In this document: positions 9,961 to 23,100 of the stretch, one piece after another
Position numbering within the stretch: the stretch's first letter is position 1
How the letters are laid out: each line of letters opens with the position of its first letter
NCBI GenBank assembly: GCA_949752745.1
Contig: OX457029.1
Coordinates: forward strand, 45,398,000 to 45,461,999
Length of the DNA: 64,000 nucleotides
Source of the DNA: Protula sp. h YS-2021
Taxonomy: Eukaryota; Annelida; Polychaeta; Sabellida; Serpulidae
Direction of reading: 5' to 3'
The notes under the pieces: model-generated
Database searches by the model: none
What the model was told of the DNA's origin: nothing
What the model saw: only the letters and a program-made list of their open reading frames with translations
Translations under genes and position numbers: made by a program

Positions 9961-12900
9961 AAGAGTGACAGCATAGGTCAAGCCATCGGTCAATGCTGCG
10001 TGACTCTCACACCGTCTTTTTCAGTGAGCACGGCTCACCGAGTGGCATGACGTAATGGGGTGACGTTGGGGAGGTATCCCATGATTAAAAAATGTTACAT
10101 ATAATTATGTATTGTAAGTTTTGGGAACATTTTAACGGTCATTTCTGTGCATAATTTTTTGTTCCCTATGAATTTTAATTACATTTGCAGAAAAGGAAAA
10201 TTATTCTTTTATTTCTGTAAAATGAAACTGGGAATTGGGTATTGCAGAACCATGGATTTGGTCGAGACAAAAATGTTTACAAAAACAAAAATTAAATCGG
10301 CCTCAAGTGGCAGTAAACGATATATTCGTATACACTGATGTTTCGTGTGCACTGGCCGCTCTAGTTTTAGAATATTCAAAATGTTTGTTCAAAATGGTGA
10401 GTTTGTACCCGCTGCCTGAAAGAATCTTGCCAGGTGTACAAGTATCTTTCAGATAAGGCTCTCAACTGCTAATTCTTTGTGTGACTGATTTTTCACAAGA
10501 ATATATTCATGTGTCAACTGAAGTACGGGCAGTTTAATTTTTGTAACTGTGCTGAGACGGGTTAATCACTTCCTTGAATTACAGTAGCGTACGCAGCTCA
10601 GTAAACGAAATTCGGTTGTTGACCGAAGCAATCCGCACGGTCGAAAAATCGGGAATATTTTTTTTTTTCCGAAACTGAAACACTATAAGTAACGAAACAG
10701 GTACGTATCAAAGTCATTGATTGAAGACTTAGTTCCAACCCTTTAATTGCAATTACTATAATTGCATTGTTACGTTTAAATGGCTCATAGAGCCCAGGTA
10801 CGGCGGCGAATGTGTGGAGGAATTCTTTAGCCACGTCATACGAGGCGCAACATTCGGGAATTCGGTTGTTGGCCGACAAAAAAAAACGCGATTGTCGCGA
10901 CACTTTCGGGAAAATTGCTAACTCTGCAATACAGGTGAAACAGGTTAATCGCGCAAAATGGTTAATGGCAAACGATTTTAAATCCGTTGATCTTTAACGC
11001 GATATGACCTATGACAGCTTAATGCGGATACACACATGGCTGTACAATTAACCGGTTTCGACTCACGCCTCAAAGAAATGTTTGTTCAGCGTAGCATTCC
11101 ATAATTTATGTGATTTTATAATAAAAAAAATAAAGAATAGCTCAATTCTTCAACTTTTCTGTTGTTGTTCCGCCCTCCTGCGCGTGTTATAGGGGTACGG
11201 CATTGGGAGAATTACGATGATTAAGAAGCGATTTTATAGTTAATGTCAAACAATGCACGAGGGCATATTTGTATGAAAATTTTGGGTAGGTTTGACTTTC
11301 TGAAAGGTGGCACGGATCGCTGACTATAAACGCTAGGTGGCGGGATGGATGCCAGTTGAAGGCTTATGAAAATTACAGTAAAACCTGATAAAAGGACATC
11401 CTGTATATAACGGACACATGCGAATTAGGGACAGTTCACGCTACACTGTTGAAATCCAATACTAAAAAAATCAGCATAATTAGGACACCCGACTATTACG
11501 GAATGGGCGCAGCATTTTTGCCCTCAAGTCAAGTTTTACACTAAAGTCGACCTGTATATTACGGACAGCAGTCTTTGTGTCTCATAAAGTAAATAATGAA
11601 AACAAGCCGCTTTACACGCTGTAGAGTATTGTTTGCTAACACTCCGGGCTTACCCCTTCCAGAGTAAGGGGTTTTGTGGCATGTGTTTAGACAGAGGAGG
11701 GGGGGACGGGATAGGGGTCCACATTAATTGTAATTTTTAGTTGTCTCCCGAGTAAACGTAAAATGTCATCTCGGCAATGAACTGAATTCTACCGTTTACT
11801 CGTGCTGTCAAAATGTACCAGTTTTTTGGTCCATTGCTTCAGGAAAAAGCGCATTTTTTTTGCCAAAGAACTTGGATTAGACGACTTTAATGGTTCAAAT
11901 GGCTGGCTCGAAAACTCCTTATTGTAGGAAGAGCTGTGAGAAACAAAGAAAGAAAAAAAGGTTTTATTATGCTTTGGTGATTTCTCTTTGTGATCCTCAA
12001 ACAAACCATCTACTTGTCTATTCGGGACAACTCCCTCTTAGGGACAAAAAGACTCAGTCAGTTAGGTGTCCTTATACACAGGTTTTACTGTACACAAAAA
12101 CGCTACCACAGACGGAATAGGATTCCTTTGTCAACGTAAACACAAATACGCAATGGCAGCCAAAAGGCGAGTTTTATTTAACAAATTGCGATACAGAATC
12201 AGAAGATGGGTAATCTTATATCTGACTACAGTCTACGAAAGAAAATGCCAAGCATTTTTTTCTAGCACAATTCTACTGAATCGAAAGCTTTTACTGCGCT
12301 ACACATACGTCGGAAACACTGCAATCATTAACAGAGTATATTGGGCGGCAATTTACAAGCAAACATATGGGACATTATTTTGTTCAGTATAAAGAATTCA
12401 GCACCGATTCGTTGGTTCTTCATTGGTGATAACGTATTGCATATAAAAAAATACTCACATGTAAGAAAAACTGTAAATTACGTCAGTTTTTTTTTTCGTC
12501 AACATCAACACTGCTAATTTTATACGGCCAGATAAAGTCTCTTGCACAATAGACGCCAGTGACTGAAAATAAAGTTGCAATAAGGTACAAAATTTGGCGC
12601 CACAAAAACATCAAAACCATGAGCCAACTTGATAGAAAAGCTTCATTTTTAACGTACAACACATAAATCCCAAATTTTTTTATGCCATCAATTTAAATTT
12701 TAAGAAGCACTTTTTTCAGAATTTATCACAAGCTTACATGAAGTAACAGCTTGATGTTGGGTATCCACTCGTTGCGTTATTTCCCGCGGAAGCATTAAGC
12801 TGCTTAGCCTTATTTCTGTCGCAACTGGCCTATTTTATTCTCGGTTACTCTTCTAAATGACTCGGATCTAATTTGGAAATCACTACAGACTACATACGTT

Positions 12901-14900
12901 TTCATTCTGTTTATTTATAACATGATCATTATTTCCGAATGGACTTTATATATTTACAATTCAGTTTTCATTTTATACTTTTGTTGAAAAGTTAGGAACT
13001 AGAAACGGTTTTACCGAAGACATCACTGTGCAAATGCAGGTCATGTTTTCGCACTGTTCCATATTTCGGAAGTTCATGACATTAAATTGAATATATTTTT
13101 GAAACCTTCTTAAGTACCAGGATGGTGTAATGAAGTATAATTACTTGTACAAGAATGGACACAGGTATATGCGACACAAGTTGGGGGGAAAGCTTTATAT
13201 ATATCAAAATATCAAATGCAAAACGTATTTCAAGCGCTGCGGCGAAAAAAAAAAACAAAAACAAAATCACGCTACAATAAAAAGGAAATTATGGCGAGTT
13301 CGTATAATTCAAAACACTTTATATAAATAGTTTCGGACGTCTCGCGTTTTAATGAGGCCCTGTGCTCCTGCGACAATCTCTAGCAAAGCATGAAAACTCC
13401 TCCACAAACACCAGGCAGGAAAATGCTGTTAAAACGCTATGGCCAGTCTGCAATTTTATAATAACAGCGAGTGCCTTTTTTGGCGGGAAAACTTAGGTCT
13501 GGCAAAGATTCCTCGCTTGTATATCAAACGTGTCCATACGTAGTTGAACCAGAATTTCAACAGACAACAAATAGCAAGAACAAAAATACCTGCCACAAGG
13601 CCACTGTGATCAAATCATTTCCTACCATGTAACCACACCTATTATCACAAAAAACAGCATCTTCTGAAATTTTCACATTAGCCTTAAAAAAAAAGCCAGT
13701 TAGTTTGTCACCTTGCTGAGTTAGCACTATAACCCTTAATTGTTCACTTTGGCGAGTGCAACTTATATTACACTCCACACATCTGTAGATCCTACTCTAA
13801 GTGAACTTCGAAGTGAGAAATGCTACACTAATACTACTGGCAAATGTACACTATAAAACCCATCTGCTCACCACTCGCTAAATATGACTGAAATCCTTTT
13901 TTTTTTTCTTTGTCAAATGTTCCACAGATATCTGGCGTCAAGAGATACCTTACGTCATGTCTGTTGACGCAACACGTCAACATACATGCTGCGTAAACAG
14001 ACGTGGCGTTGAGACACACAGATTAAGTTTATATCTGTACTGTCAACCTTTTTCTTACACTCTTCTCCAAATTAATACGGGTAATTGGTTTTAAGACAGA
14101 ACACTTTCTGTCCATTAAACTATCATATGCATTACTCGCCAGTGACAATCACCTTAGCGTTTTGTCAACACATAAAATGTGCTAACTTTATGAAACGTAC
14201 AAACAGGCAAGGAACCGCGTGGTTTTTTATACACTTTAGCAAAATGATGCTGCATGCTCAATACAAAATGTATACGTAGAATACATGGACTCGTTGCTTA
14301 GAATGGCGTTACGCTTTTACATTTTAAATACATAATACTACTCACATAATAAGCTAACCCAATAAGGGATATAACAAGACTTCAGAGTATACGAAGCAAT
14401 GTAAACAAACACAAACACTCGAGTTACGTCGACTAATGAGTGACTTCAAGAACAGAAATTGTCGAAATTACGAAAGTGTTTCAAAAATGTTTACATTTTT
14501 CATTATAACCATTGTTTCTTAAGTCTAAATTGGCAAGCGTACTAATTAGGGCTGATCCAGAATTTGACTTTCAAAGAGCAAGGGGCGTTATTATCAAAGC
14601 TGTTTGTGCTCGTGCAGTCGTACACTACCACCGCCACCATGGAGAATTCCTGGAACGACCCTTATGTAAGACTAGAGCTAGACCATCAGGTGCGGTGCGA
14701 GACAGAATCTATAAACTCATGACAGACGCAGCAGTCTCCTCTTATATTTCAAATTCTCCTTTCAAAAGCAACAGGAGATGATTGTAAATATAATACATTA
14801 TTATCAAATGTTATATTTTCTCAGATTGCGTAATCTGGGCTCGTTCTCATGACAACAGAAACTGAAAATAACTCATTAGAAAGACATCAGAACTGATTTC
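9961..14900. other. Intergenic, no gene seen
   Basis: About 5 kb between the repeat block and the 3' end of the KY gene. Frames of 60-108 codons occur on both strands but none shows a known domain or consistent splice sites. It contains a dispersed-repeat fragment with a cagtaaaacctgataaaagg signature near 11377. Nothing else could be supported. Confidence 0.45.
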
Positions 14901-14952
14901 TGTGTAAGTTTATTTCTGATATATCAACTGATACTTCTCTAATAGTTCTTGC

Positions 14953-14958
14953 TTTATT
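14953..14958 (-). terminator. Possible polyadenylation signal of the KY/hillarin gene
   Basis: AATAAA read on the minus strand, about 240 bp past the stop codon at 15200. A second AATAAA lies at 14909-14914. Either could end the transcript. Confidence 0.45.
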
Positions 14959-15199
14959 AATTCATTTTCTAAATACTGTCAAACGTTATGCTTTTCACCT
15001 AAAAATTACAGTCTACGGATCCAACCAAACGTATTTCATGTACAGTGTCGTTACTCGTTCAGTGCGTGCAAAAATTAACATGTGAGGATAAAACATATGT
15101 TGGCTCAAAGGGCATGAGCGATAATACAGAAGTAGAAGTCAAAGCTTGTTGGGGATAATACACATATATAGCAGGGGTTATGAACAATATGTGCTCTTT

Positions 15200-16949
15200 T
15201 TACATGCTGTATTCCAGAAGGGTGCTGTAACTCGCTTTCACGGATCCATAATTCGCACACACGGCTGCTTTGGTTTCCCTTCCCCAGTGGGGCGCCATGG
15301 GCACTTCCCCCTCCCAAGTACCGGACCCATCCTGATCCAGCTGGGTCCACTCATCCCCAACCACCACCGCCACAGCATTCGACTTGGGTACATCTAACTT
15401 GAAGTGCAGAGACTCCTGGCTTGACCTGCCACTTGGGTGGGGCAAGGTTGGGCTTAAGTTACCCTCCTGGGGCCCATACAGGTAACAGCCTTCCTTCCAC
15501 TGCCCGTATTGCTTCGGGAAGGGAACGGGCGCTGCCAGGGTAGTGCTACAATTGATCAGGTAGTTATACACCCCTGGAAGACTCTCGCTAGAATCTGTAT
15601 ATGGCAGCCCATACAGCTGAAATTTGAACATACCCGTTTTGGGTAATTTAATGACGAACAGCACCTGCCCTTCTCGGCTTTGCTGTAAAACATAATCAGA
15701 GCAATCTTCATTGCGACCTTTGGACACGTATATGAGCTGGGAAGTCATGCGTAAGGGCTGTGCCAGATTCAAGGAAATGGTCTCCTCGCCTTGGGCGCAC
15801 TGCACGAAGGGATCGATGTGAGAGCCAGCGGTCAGGCCAAGCTTACTGCACATCGGTTGGGGACCAAGGTAACCAGGGGGTAACAGGGGTAACGGCTCCA
15901 CAGGGGGCATGGATTCCATACATATGATCAGATACTGATAGGCATGGTACAAGGAATTGCCATCTTTCTCGGGGTCGTTGGCATATATTTCAAGACCATA
16001 TTCTCCCTGGGCGGGGGCGTAGATAGTGAATATTGCCACATCCCCCACCACCCGGTACATGATAAAGCCTTGTAGATTCTTCTCTTCGAGCTCATTGCTC
16101 TTCAGCTTGGCTGTAAATCGCAGTTCCTTGGGAACCGTGAACCTGACCTCTGCCTGACCTTGAACCGTGCTGAATATGGCACCCTTCTGTAAGGGCAGCA
16201 GGTTGTACTTGGTGATGCTATCGCCTGGCCCCCAGCTTGTGTGTACACACGGCGGGAATGGCATGGACTTCTGTGGCGTGGCGTCGCACACCAGTTCGTA
16301 TTCACAGACGCCACCATAGACGCCCTCCTTGGTCTCCTGCTTCAGGTCCTTGGCGTAGATGATGAGCCGGTACTGGCCGCGCTCCGGCGGGCGGATTGTG
16401 AAGAACGACACGTTATCGACCATCTCCTGCATGCCGAAGCGTGACAGCTTCGTGCCGCGGTACTCCTCCGCACCGCTCTCGTACGCCAGCGTGAACGTGA
16501 ACGCCAGCGTGTCGGACTGGCCCGGCGGGCACGCGATCCGCACCGTCACCTCCCGCTCCGCCTGGATCACGGCCTGACGGTGGCTCAGGATCTGCAGGCC
16601 GTATTTGAAGAACGCTGACTTGACGGGCACCAGGTTCTCAAAGTCGGCCAACGCGATGGGACGATCCAGCAACTGCCAGTTCGGATCATCCGGGAAATGC
16701 GTGAAAATGAGCTGGTGGGGATCGGGCATGAAGTAATACTCATCCAGCTCGTAGCGCACGTTATCGGCCGTGACCTTCTTGCCGACCAATCTGCGCGCGG
16801 CCCAGTGGCAGTCGACCAATCTCCACGCGCCCTCCACCAGCACGCCGTTCCACGAGTGCTGACCCTGGTCGCTCGTGAATTTCATGCCTGGCTTATACTC
16901 AGCGCCTTTCGCATAGCCGCTGATAGTCTTGCAGTGCAGGCCGGCATAG
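15200..16949 (-). CDS. KY/hillarin exon 23: module 2 core and C-terminus
   Basis: Acceptor tttacag at 16950-16956; 583 codons including TAA at 15200-15202. It opens with SYAGLHC, then HSWNGV and LVDCHW, which are the His and Asp regions of the transglutaminase-like fold. Several beta-sandwich KY repeats follow, with CEYELVCD, WGPGDS and GEYGLEIYAND blocks. Two further C-terminal repeats have no counterpart in module 1. The corresponding part of module 1 is broken by five introns, so this exon is a clear case of missing introns. Confidence 0.95.
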
Positions 16950-17122
16950 CTGTAAATAAGGAGAAAAACATCTCTCATTCCCATGCACTAAATGACATCT
17001 TTTCATTCACCTTTTCTTCTTTTTAAATGTATTTCATCAAGCTAACACCAAAATTTATCGATTATTCACCATCTATAGCATACTTTTTTTTCTTTTTATT
17101 TATTTATTTGCTTTTTAGAAAT

Positions 17123-17155
<33 letters not shown>

Positions 17156-20100
17156 GACAGAGAGAGACAGAGACAGAGAGACTGTGTGTGTGTGTGTGTG
17201 TTCGGGCCTCACCTGCACAGCGTCTCATACACCACGGCGTACGTAGTCTTGCTTTCTTTTAGGTTGAGCAGGATTTCCTCCGGCGAGCCTCTTTGTACAT
17301 TGTCAAACCTCAGCTTCGTCAAGTCTTTCGAGCACAGCCAGAGGAATATAGCCCTACAACCAAGTACGTATAAAACATGCTTCAAAGGAGATTCGCACCG
17401 CAAAACGACCATCATGTTGTGCTCTGTTGCCGGTGAGCTGTGAAGTACATCCACAGAAAATATTCACAGCACATCGAAAATCGCATCATCAATTCAGCAA
17501 AATTTTTTCCTCCTATCCTACCTTATTTATTGTTTCAACTGAGTGATTAAAACTAAAGAAAAATTTTTTATTCGTCCATTTGACACTGGTTACAAGTACA
17601 CTACTTGTCCTGGTTGGGAAGGGGGTGGGGGCGGAGAGGGGGGTGCGGCGGTATGCCTGGCTTCTCTTTATACCTGGCTTTTTCCAGTTCGTTGGTAATC
17701 TCTCGAGCGTAGATCAAATGCCACACCAAATCCCGGAAACTCTTGTGGTCCTCTTTAGACACCTGTCAATCAAAGTCAGTTCATTACTTATTCTAATTTT
17801 TGCTGTCATGGGTTATTTAAGCCAGGCATCTTTTTAGTCTATATCCGGATGTATCCGTGGAACAAGTCAGCTTATCGTGCCACCAATTTCATTTTGAACT
17901 AGAGCAGTGTGCGTAGCCCACATATTCCCCACAGGTTCCCCCATCAGTTAAACACGGCCATCAATAGTCAATCAAGAGCTGAAATTTTCCAGCTGGTCCA
18001 TTTTCCTTGGACGAACCTGACCAATTTACAATACCGATCTGTGTTTGTTCCCATATAAGCTACATCGATCGTATATATTCCCCCTGTGGGGAATAAATAC
18101 CACAACAAGACGTACATGATATCTTAACACTCTTATGTATTAAAGTTGATTTTATAACCACCGATACCTCAACAGCGTGCGTGTCCACATTTTCAAACAC
18201 GCGGGTATCTTTGAAGGGCTTGGGTGGAACGACCGGGGGTAGTGGCTCGGGAACGCTCTCCTCCTTCTCCGTGATTGGCTTGGGCGCGAAGTTCTCGGGC
18301 GCCTTCACCGTAATGGATGACGTGTACATCTTGGTAGGGTGGGGCTGGTATTCTTTTTCGGGTTCCGTAGGTCGCTGCGGTTCGATTGTGGTGCTTGTTT
18401 GCTGTGTGCCGCGGCCGAATGGGTAGCGCTCCTGGTAGGTGTTCCCAGCTGTGAACATACCATAGAGCCTTGCACCATTCCACGTCACACTAAATCGCGT
18501 ATCATCTTATATCATGCCCGGTCACTTCAGTCTGTGCTAAGTATCAGGTGGACAAATGTTCACCACCCCCTCCCAAAAACTTAAAAATTTATTCGATTTA
18601 TTTAATAAATTTATAAAAAAAAAAACGAAGCCTACTATACAGCGTGTCTGCTATTCTTTTTCTTACCTTGAAATTACTTGAAAAAAGGAAACAATGCCGC
18701 GTGTGATGAAGACATAAAGACGTCCCAGATCCGGGACAACTGCCATCACATGACCTCTTTACAGGACTATCGTGTAGGATGGGGCACTATCCCTAAGTTT
18801 TCTTTTCACTCACATATTAAGATTTATTGATAACTTCAATTATCGCCTCGCTCCTGCTTGCTTGGATAGCTACAACATCAGCCCTTCTTCTGTCGTGGTA
18901 AACAACAGCTTTGAAATTCAAACTCACCTTCCCTGCGCTATTCCAGTATAACTTGATTGGGAACCTGGATATTGCACAGAGCTAAGCATTCCTAACTGCC
19001 ACCAACTCTAGCCCCCCCCCCCTCCCTCCCCCTCCTCATCCAGCCTCCCCACCCCCACCACGCATCCTTTTTATCACCTCACTTTATCCACTAATGTTCC
19101 TTCATTTCCGTGGAGTTTTTTTACGACTACACTTTTTTTTGCCCACCTGATTTCGCTTGATACGGTTCCTGTGTGATGCTCGTCTTGACTTGCACAGGTA
19201 TATAACGGCTTCTCTGATCCTGTGATGTCACTTCCGGTGGTGGCGGAGGCGGGAAACTGTCGTCCATACCTAAAGCAAACTACGAGTCTAACCTTCAACT
19301 GCCATAAAAACAAATCATTTATGTAAAGGCACGCTACATCCTCGGCAACGGCTAACCGTCACATTCGCATAACCCGACCATTATTTATTCCCGGATAAAA
19401 AAAATACAACTTTTTGATTTTAGAATTTTCAGGTGAAAATTTAGCGAAGAAAAGAAACTCTTATTAGCACATACTAAACGTGTGTGTCTAAAACTCAAGG
19501 GATCCACCTAGAAACATTAGAAATGGATTTTAGCGTAAAAGTTTATTTCAAAAATAAAATGCATATTACGGATTCACAAGACGCATCTTGTTAACGCAAC
19601 ACCACTGTACCATTTTCATCTGCATACCGTTTTTCGATTCCAATTTACAACATCATTACTTTTATGTGCATAATATACATTTTTATTGGGTTCTTTTGTT
19701 CAGGCTTCTAAAGCGACCACAGACATCCTTGAAAGACCTAAACAGTTCAAAACATGTCGAACCACAAATCACACAGATAAAAAATTCTTGGAAAACTTAA
19801 GAGATGCTGAACAAAACTGAATTTAAATAAACTTAAATTACTGAAACGGATTTACAGTTATAAGGATATATAAAAAAATATGATTAATAAAATTCACGAA
19901 ATCTCTGCGCAAACGTATTAGATTCCGCTGTTATAAATTATATGTCACAAAGCGTTAGATCTTTTTCTTCCGTTCCTATGACACACACGGTAAAAACTTT
20001 CATACTGAACACTTCTTATTAAAAAAAAACTTCCTGATAGCGAAGTGGGCGCCCTGGTTACTAATCGATCTCTGTGACATTCCTTGATTTCCAAACAATG

Positions 20101-23100
20101 CGCTGAGCATGAAATAGAGGCACTGAAATCGAAAAATCACCCCTCTCCCTCCCATCACACCCAACCCCGGAAAATCTATACATGTATTATATAGATTTCA
20201 GCGAGGGGATAAAAATGTGAAGCAAATACCTTTTTGGTAAAGAAAATGTAAATGGTAAGCCTTCACTATTTTCATACGATTCAGATATCATCAACCCACC
20301 GCTCACAGAAATGCGGATCAATATTTATTTATTTATTATTTACTTCAGCCTCTGGGTCAATATTAGTTAACAATTTCACTTCCTCATTACAGCGTGAAGA
20401 TCACAATACCATTTCCTCAACAATTTTGAGCTGATCATTACTGAACTATATGCTTTTGCATATGCTTTTAAGTATCAGATTTTCTGACTGTTTCAATCGG
20501 TTCAATGTACTATAACAATATTTTCGTAGCACAGCTCCACAATTAGGAACATTATGTTGTACGAATTCATAACTAATACTGCATCTTTTATCTAATGTCA
20601 TGAATGTCAATAGTAGAAGATATATATATTTTTTTGTTATTTGTCAAGTACTGCAATCCAAATTACTTCAGAGCAACTGATCCCACTCAAACCTTACTAA
20701 AAAAAATAAAAATACCCGATCTTGGGTTACTTCCACTTATTAAAGAAGTTTAAATGGTGAAACTTTTGCCGATAAATAAAAGATGTGTTCTTTTGCTTAA
20801 AACCATACATACACGGTATCAATGCACCACTTGTGAAGAGGACAACTTTTTTTTTAAATTTTGGATGTATGCAAATGAATTCAAACGAAACCCATTTAGT
20901 GCTCGTGAAAGTGCTGAAAAAATTCTCTGAACCACTACAGATATCCTTAAAAAGAAAAAAAAACACGGAAATGCGTTCGCCGTTTAAAAACAGTAAACCA
21001 GTCAATGGTTGAATGATTTAAAAATGATTCAAAATCGACTCGAGTCCAATGTACTTACATCCTGCTGTTTATTAAACGTACTATTTTGAAAGGTGATAAA
21101 ATATCCAAGTAAAGCTTTTGACCTTGACACTGCCAAGAACGGTTTGTGAGATTATGACCCGTTGCCACATTTGATTTTTGAATGGAATACACCAATCTTT
21201 TTAGAAATTTTTATCACTGAAATACATACACAATTCTACTATTTAACTGCCAAAATGTGAGAAGAATCTGGTAAATCTTTCCAAAATTCACCCGACACCA
21301 TCCCTCAGCCACAGAACCCCGCCCCCCCCCCCCCTCTCGAAAAAAACCGTCCCCACAACCCCGAGCCTTTACTCCCACATAAGAAAAGAAAGCATGATGT
21401 TTATGCATGCCTATGTCCTGCGCATCGCCACTGCGTGCCCGGCTGCCTATGATCGCTTCCGTCCTTGCGTCGTAGCCCGCCGTCCCCGCTCCTCCTACAC
21501 CTTGGTGAGGGGTTTTAAGAAAGATCGCAAGCATTAGAAACAGTGCTCACCCCGCAACCAGCTGTTTTCAGGGAAGGTTTTCAAAACACATGTGAAAGAG
21601 CTACGCTTTTTTTTTGTTTGTGTCTGTGTGTGAAAATGTAGAGAATCATTTTTCTTTTCTGTGTGGTGTTGACAACGTCTGTCACTGAGAAAACCAAAGA
21701 ACTGGTGTGAATCAAGAATAAGGGCGTCTAGAACTTACTGCAAGGCCCAATCCCAAGCCTCAGTTACCCAGCCTGATGGGAGACCTTTTCACACTACACA
21801 CGGACTATTTTTTTTCTCTTCCAAAGAGGCACTATTTTCTTTCCAAGAAAGCGAATCTTGATGTAACAGACTTCACATGCTTTTCAAAAACACTCTCTCT
21901 AAAGACCAAAGCCAGTTCCATTAAAGAAATAATAACAGGTTACTAAAAGAAGCGGTTTTTTTTCAATATCGAAACAGTACAAGCTGAACATAGTCCCCTC
22001 GATTAAAGTAACTAAACCTGTGAGCACGAAAGTTTACTGTTTAACATTCAAATAGTGCAACTAAATTTAGAAATAACTGTAACAAACAACAGTTTAATTA
22101 AAACTAACTCTACAAAAAACTAAATTTAAACCACGAATAAATTTAAAATAAATTATTTAATATCCTGAAAAGGTAACATAACTTAATGCCAATAAAAAAA
22201 ATAATACATGCGACCATTACTTTTTTCCTGAGAAATTAACTTATTTTCAAAGAAGCTTTAAATAAATCATAATTTGAAAAATGATTCAGACTGACTTGAT
22301 TTAATTATGACCAAACACTGACCCACCACATGAGCTTGCCACACATTCTATTCCTGGGGTACTTATAAAATGAACAACGGCGCTTTTCCGCATTCTTCGT
22401 TCAATTTTAGAATTTATTTATTTAATTATGATTAGCCCTAGTTAGACGTTCGTTGAATAAACATTTTTGGTGACGTCCATCTAAGATTTAGATTCACACT
22501 TCGCAAGAACTCGACTGTAACTAACGCTATCATTAAAATCTTATGTATACTGACAAGCGGTATCATATCAGCGTGGTAAATCAACAAGTAAACACAAGGT
22601 GGGGAGAAGCAGCTGGAAATAGCTAAGGTGCTCAGAAGCAGAATCACTAAGTACCTGTGCCAGTGATTGCGTTCCGAAAGATGCAGTCTCGCTTTGCCCT
22701 ACCAGATATGTTTATCAAGACCGAGAGGTTAGTAAAACGTTAAGACAAACATGTAACCGGGGAAAAAAACAGGGGCGAAGTTCTGGGGATGAACATGCCT
22801 TGCGTCACTTGTGACGTCACTTGTGATGGTGTCGACTCGAGCGCCTCGCGGGAGCCCTTGACATTCTCCTCCGACGACGATGTGGACGACGCCCCGCCCA
22901 GGCCCTGCGCACGCTTCTCCGCTAGCTTCTTCTTGTCTGTAGGGGGGCGGGTGGCAAGCAAAAAGTTATACACATGGGGGGGACCGGTACACACAAAACA
23001 CTACCAAGCATTTAACTGTACACGCCTCAGGCAAGGACGCTTTACCCGTTCTTCCGACAGAAGTGAGCAAATTTAAGTGATACGCTTGAGTTTTGGCTTT

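Noticed and set aside
14512..14781. 89-codon plus-strand frame
   Set aside because: No recognised domain or splice context; it lies next to the probable 3' UTR of the KY gene on the other strand.
17655..17674. 17-bp identity between the exon 21 donor region and the start of exon 1 (ataaagagaagccaggc)
   Set aside because: One match of this length is not clearly beyond chance in a window of this size, and it does not align at equivalent positions.
22438..22647. Hydrophobic 69-codon frame in KY intron 17
   Set aside because: Could suggest a membrane peptide, but it has no start context, splice sites or homology and lies in AT-rich intron.
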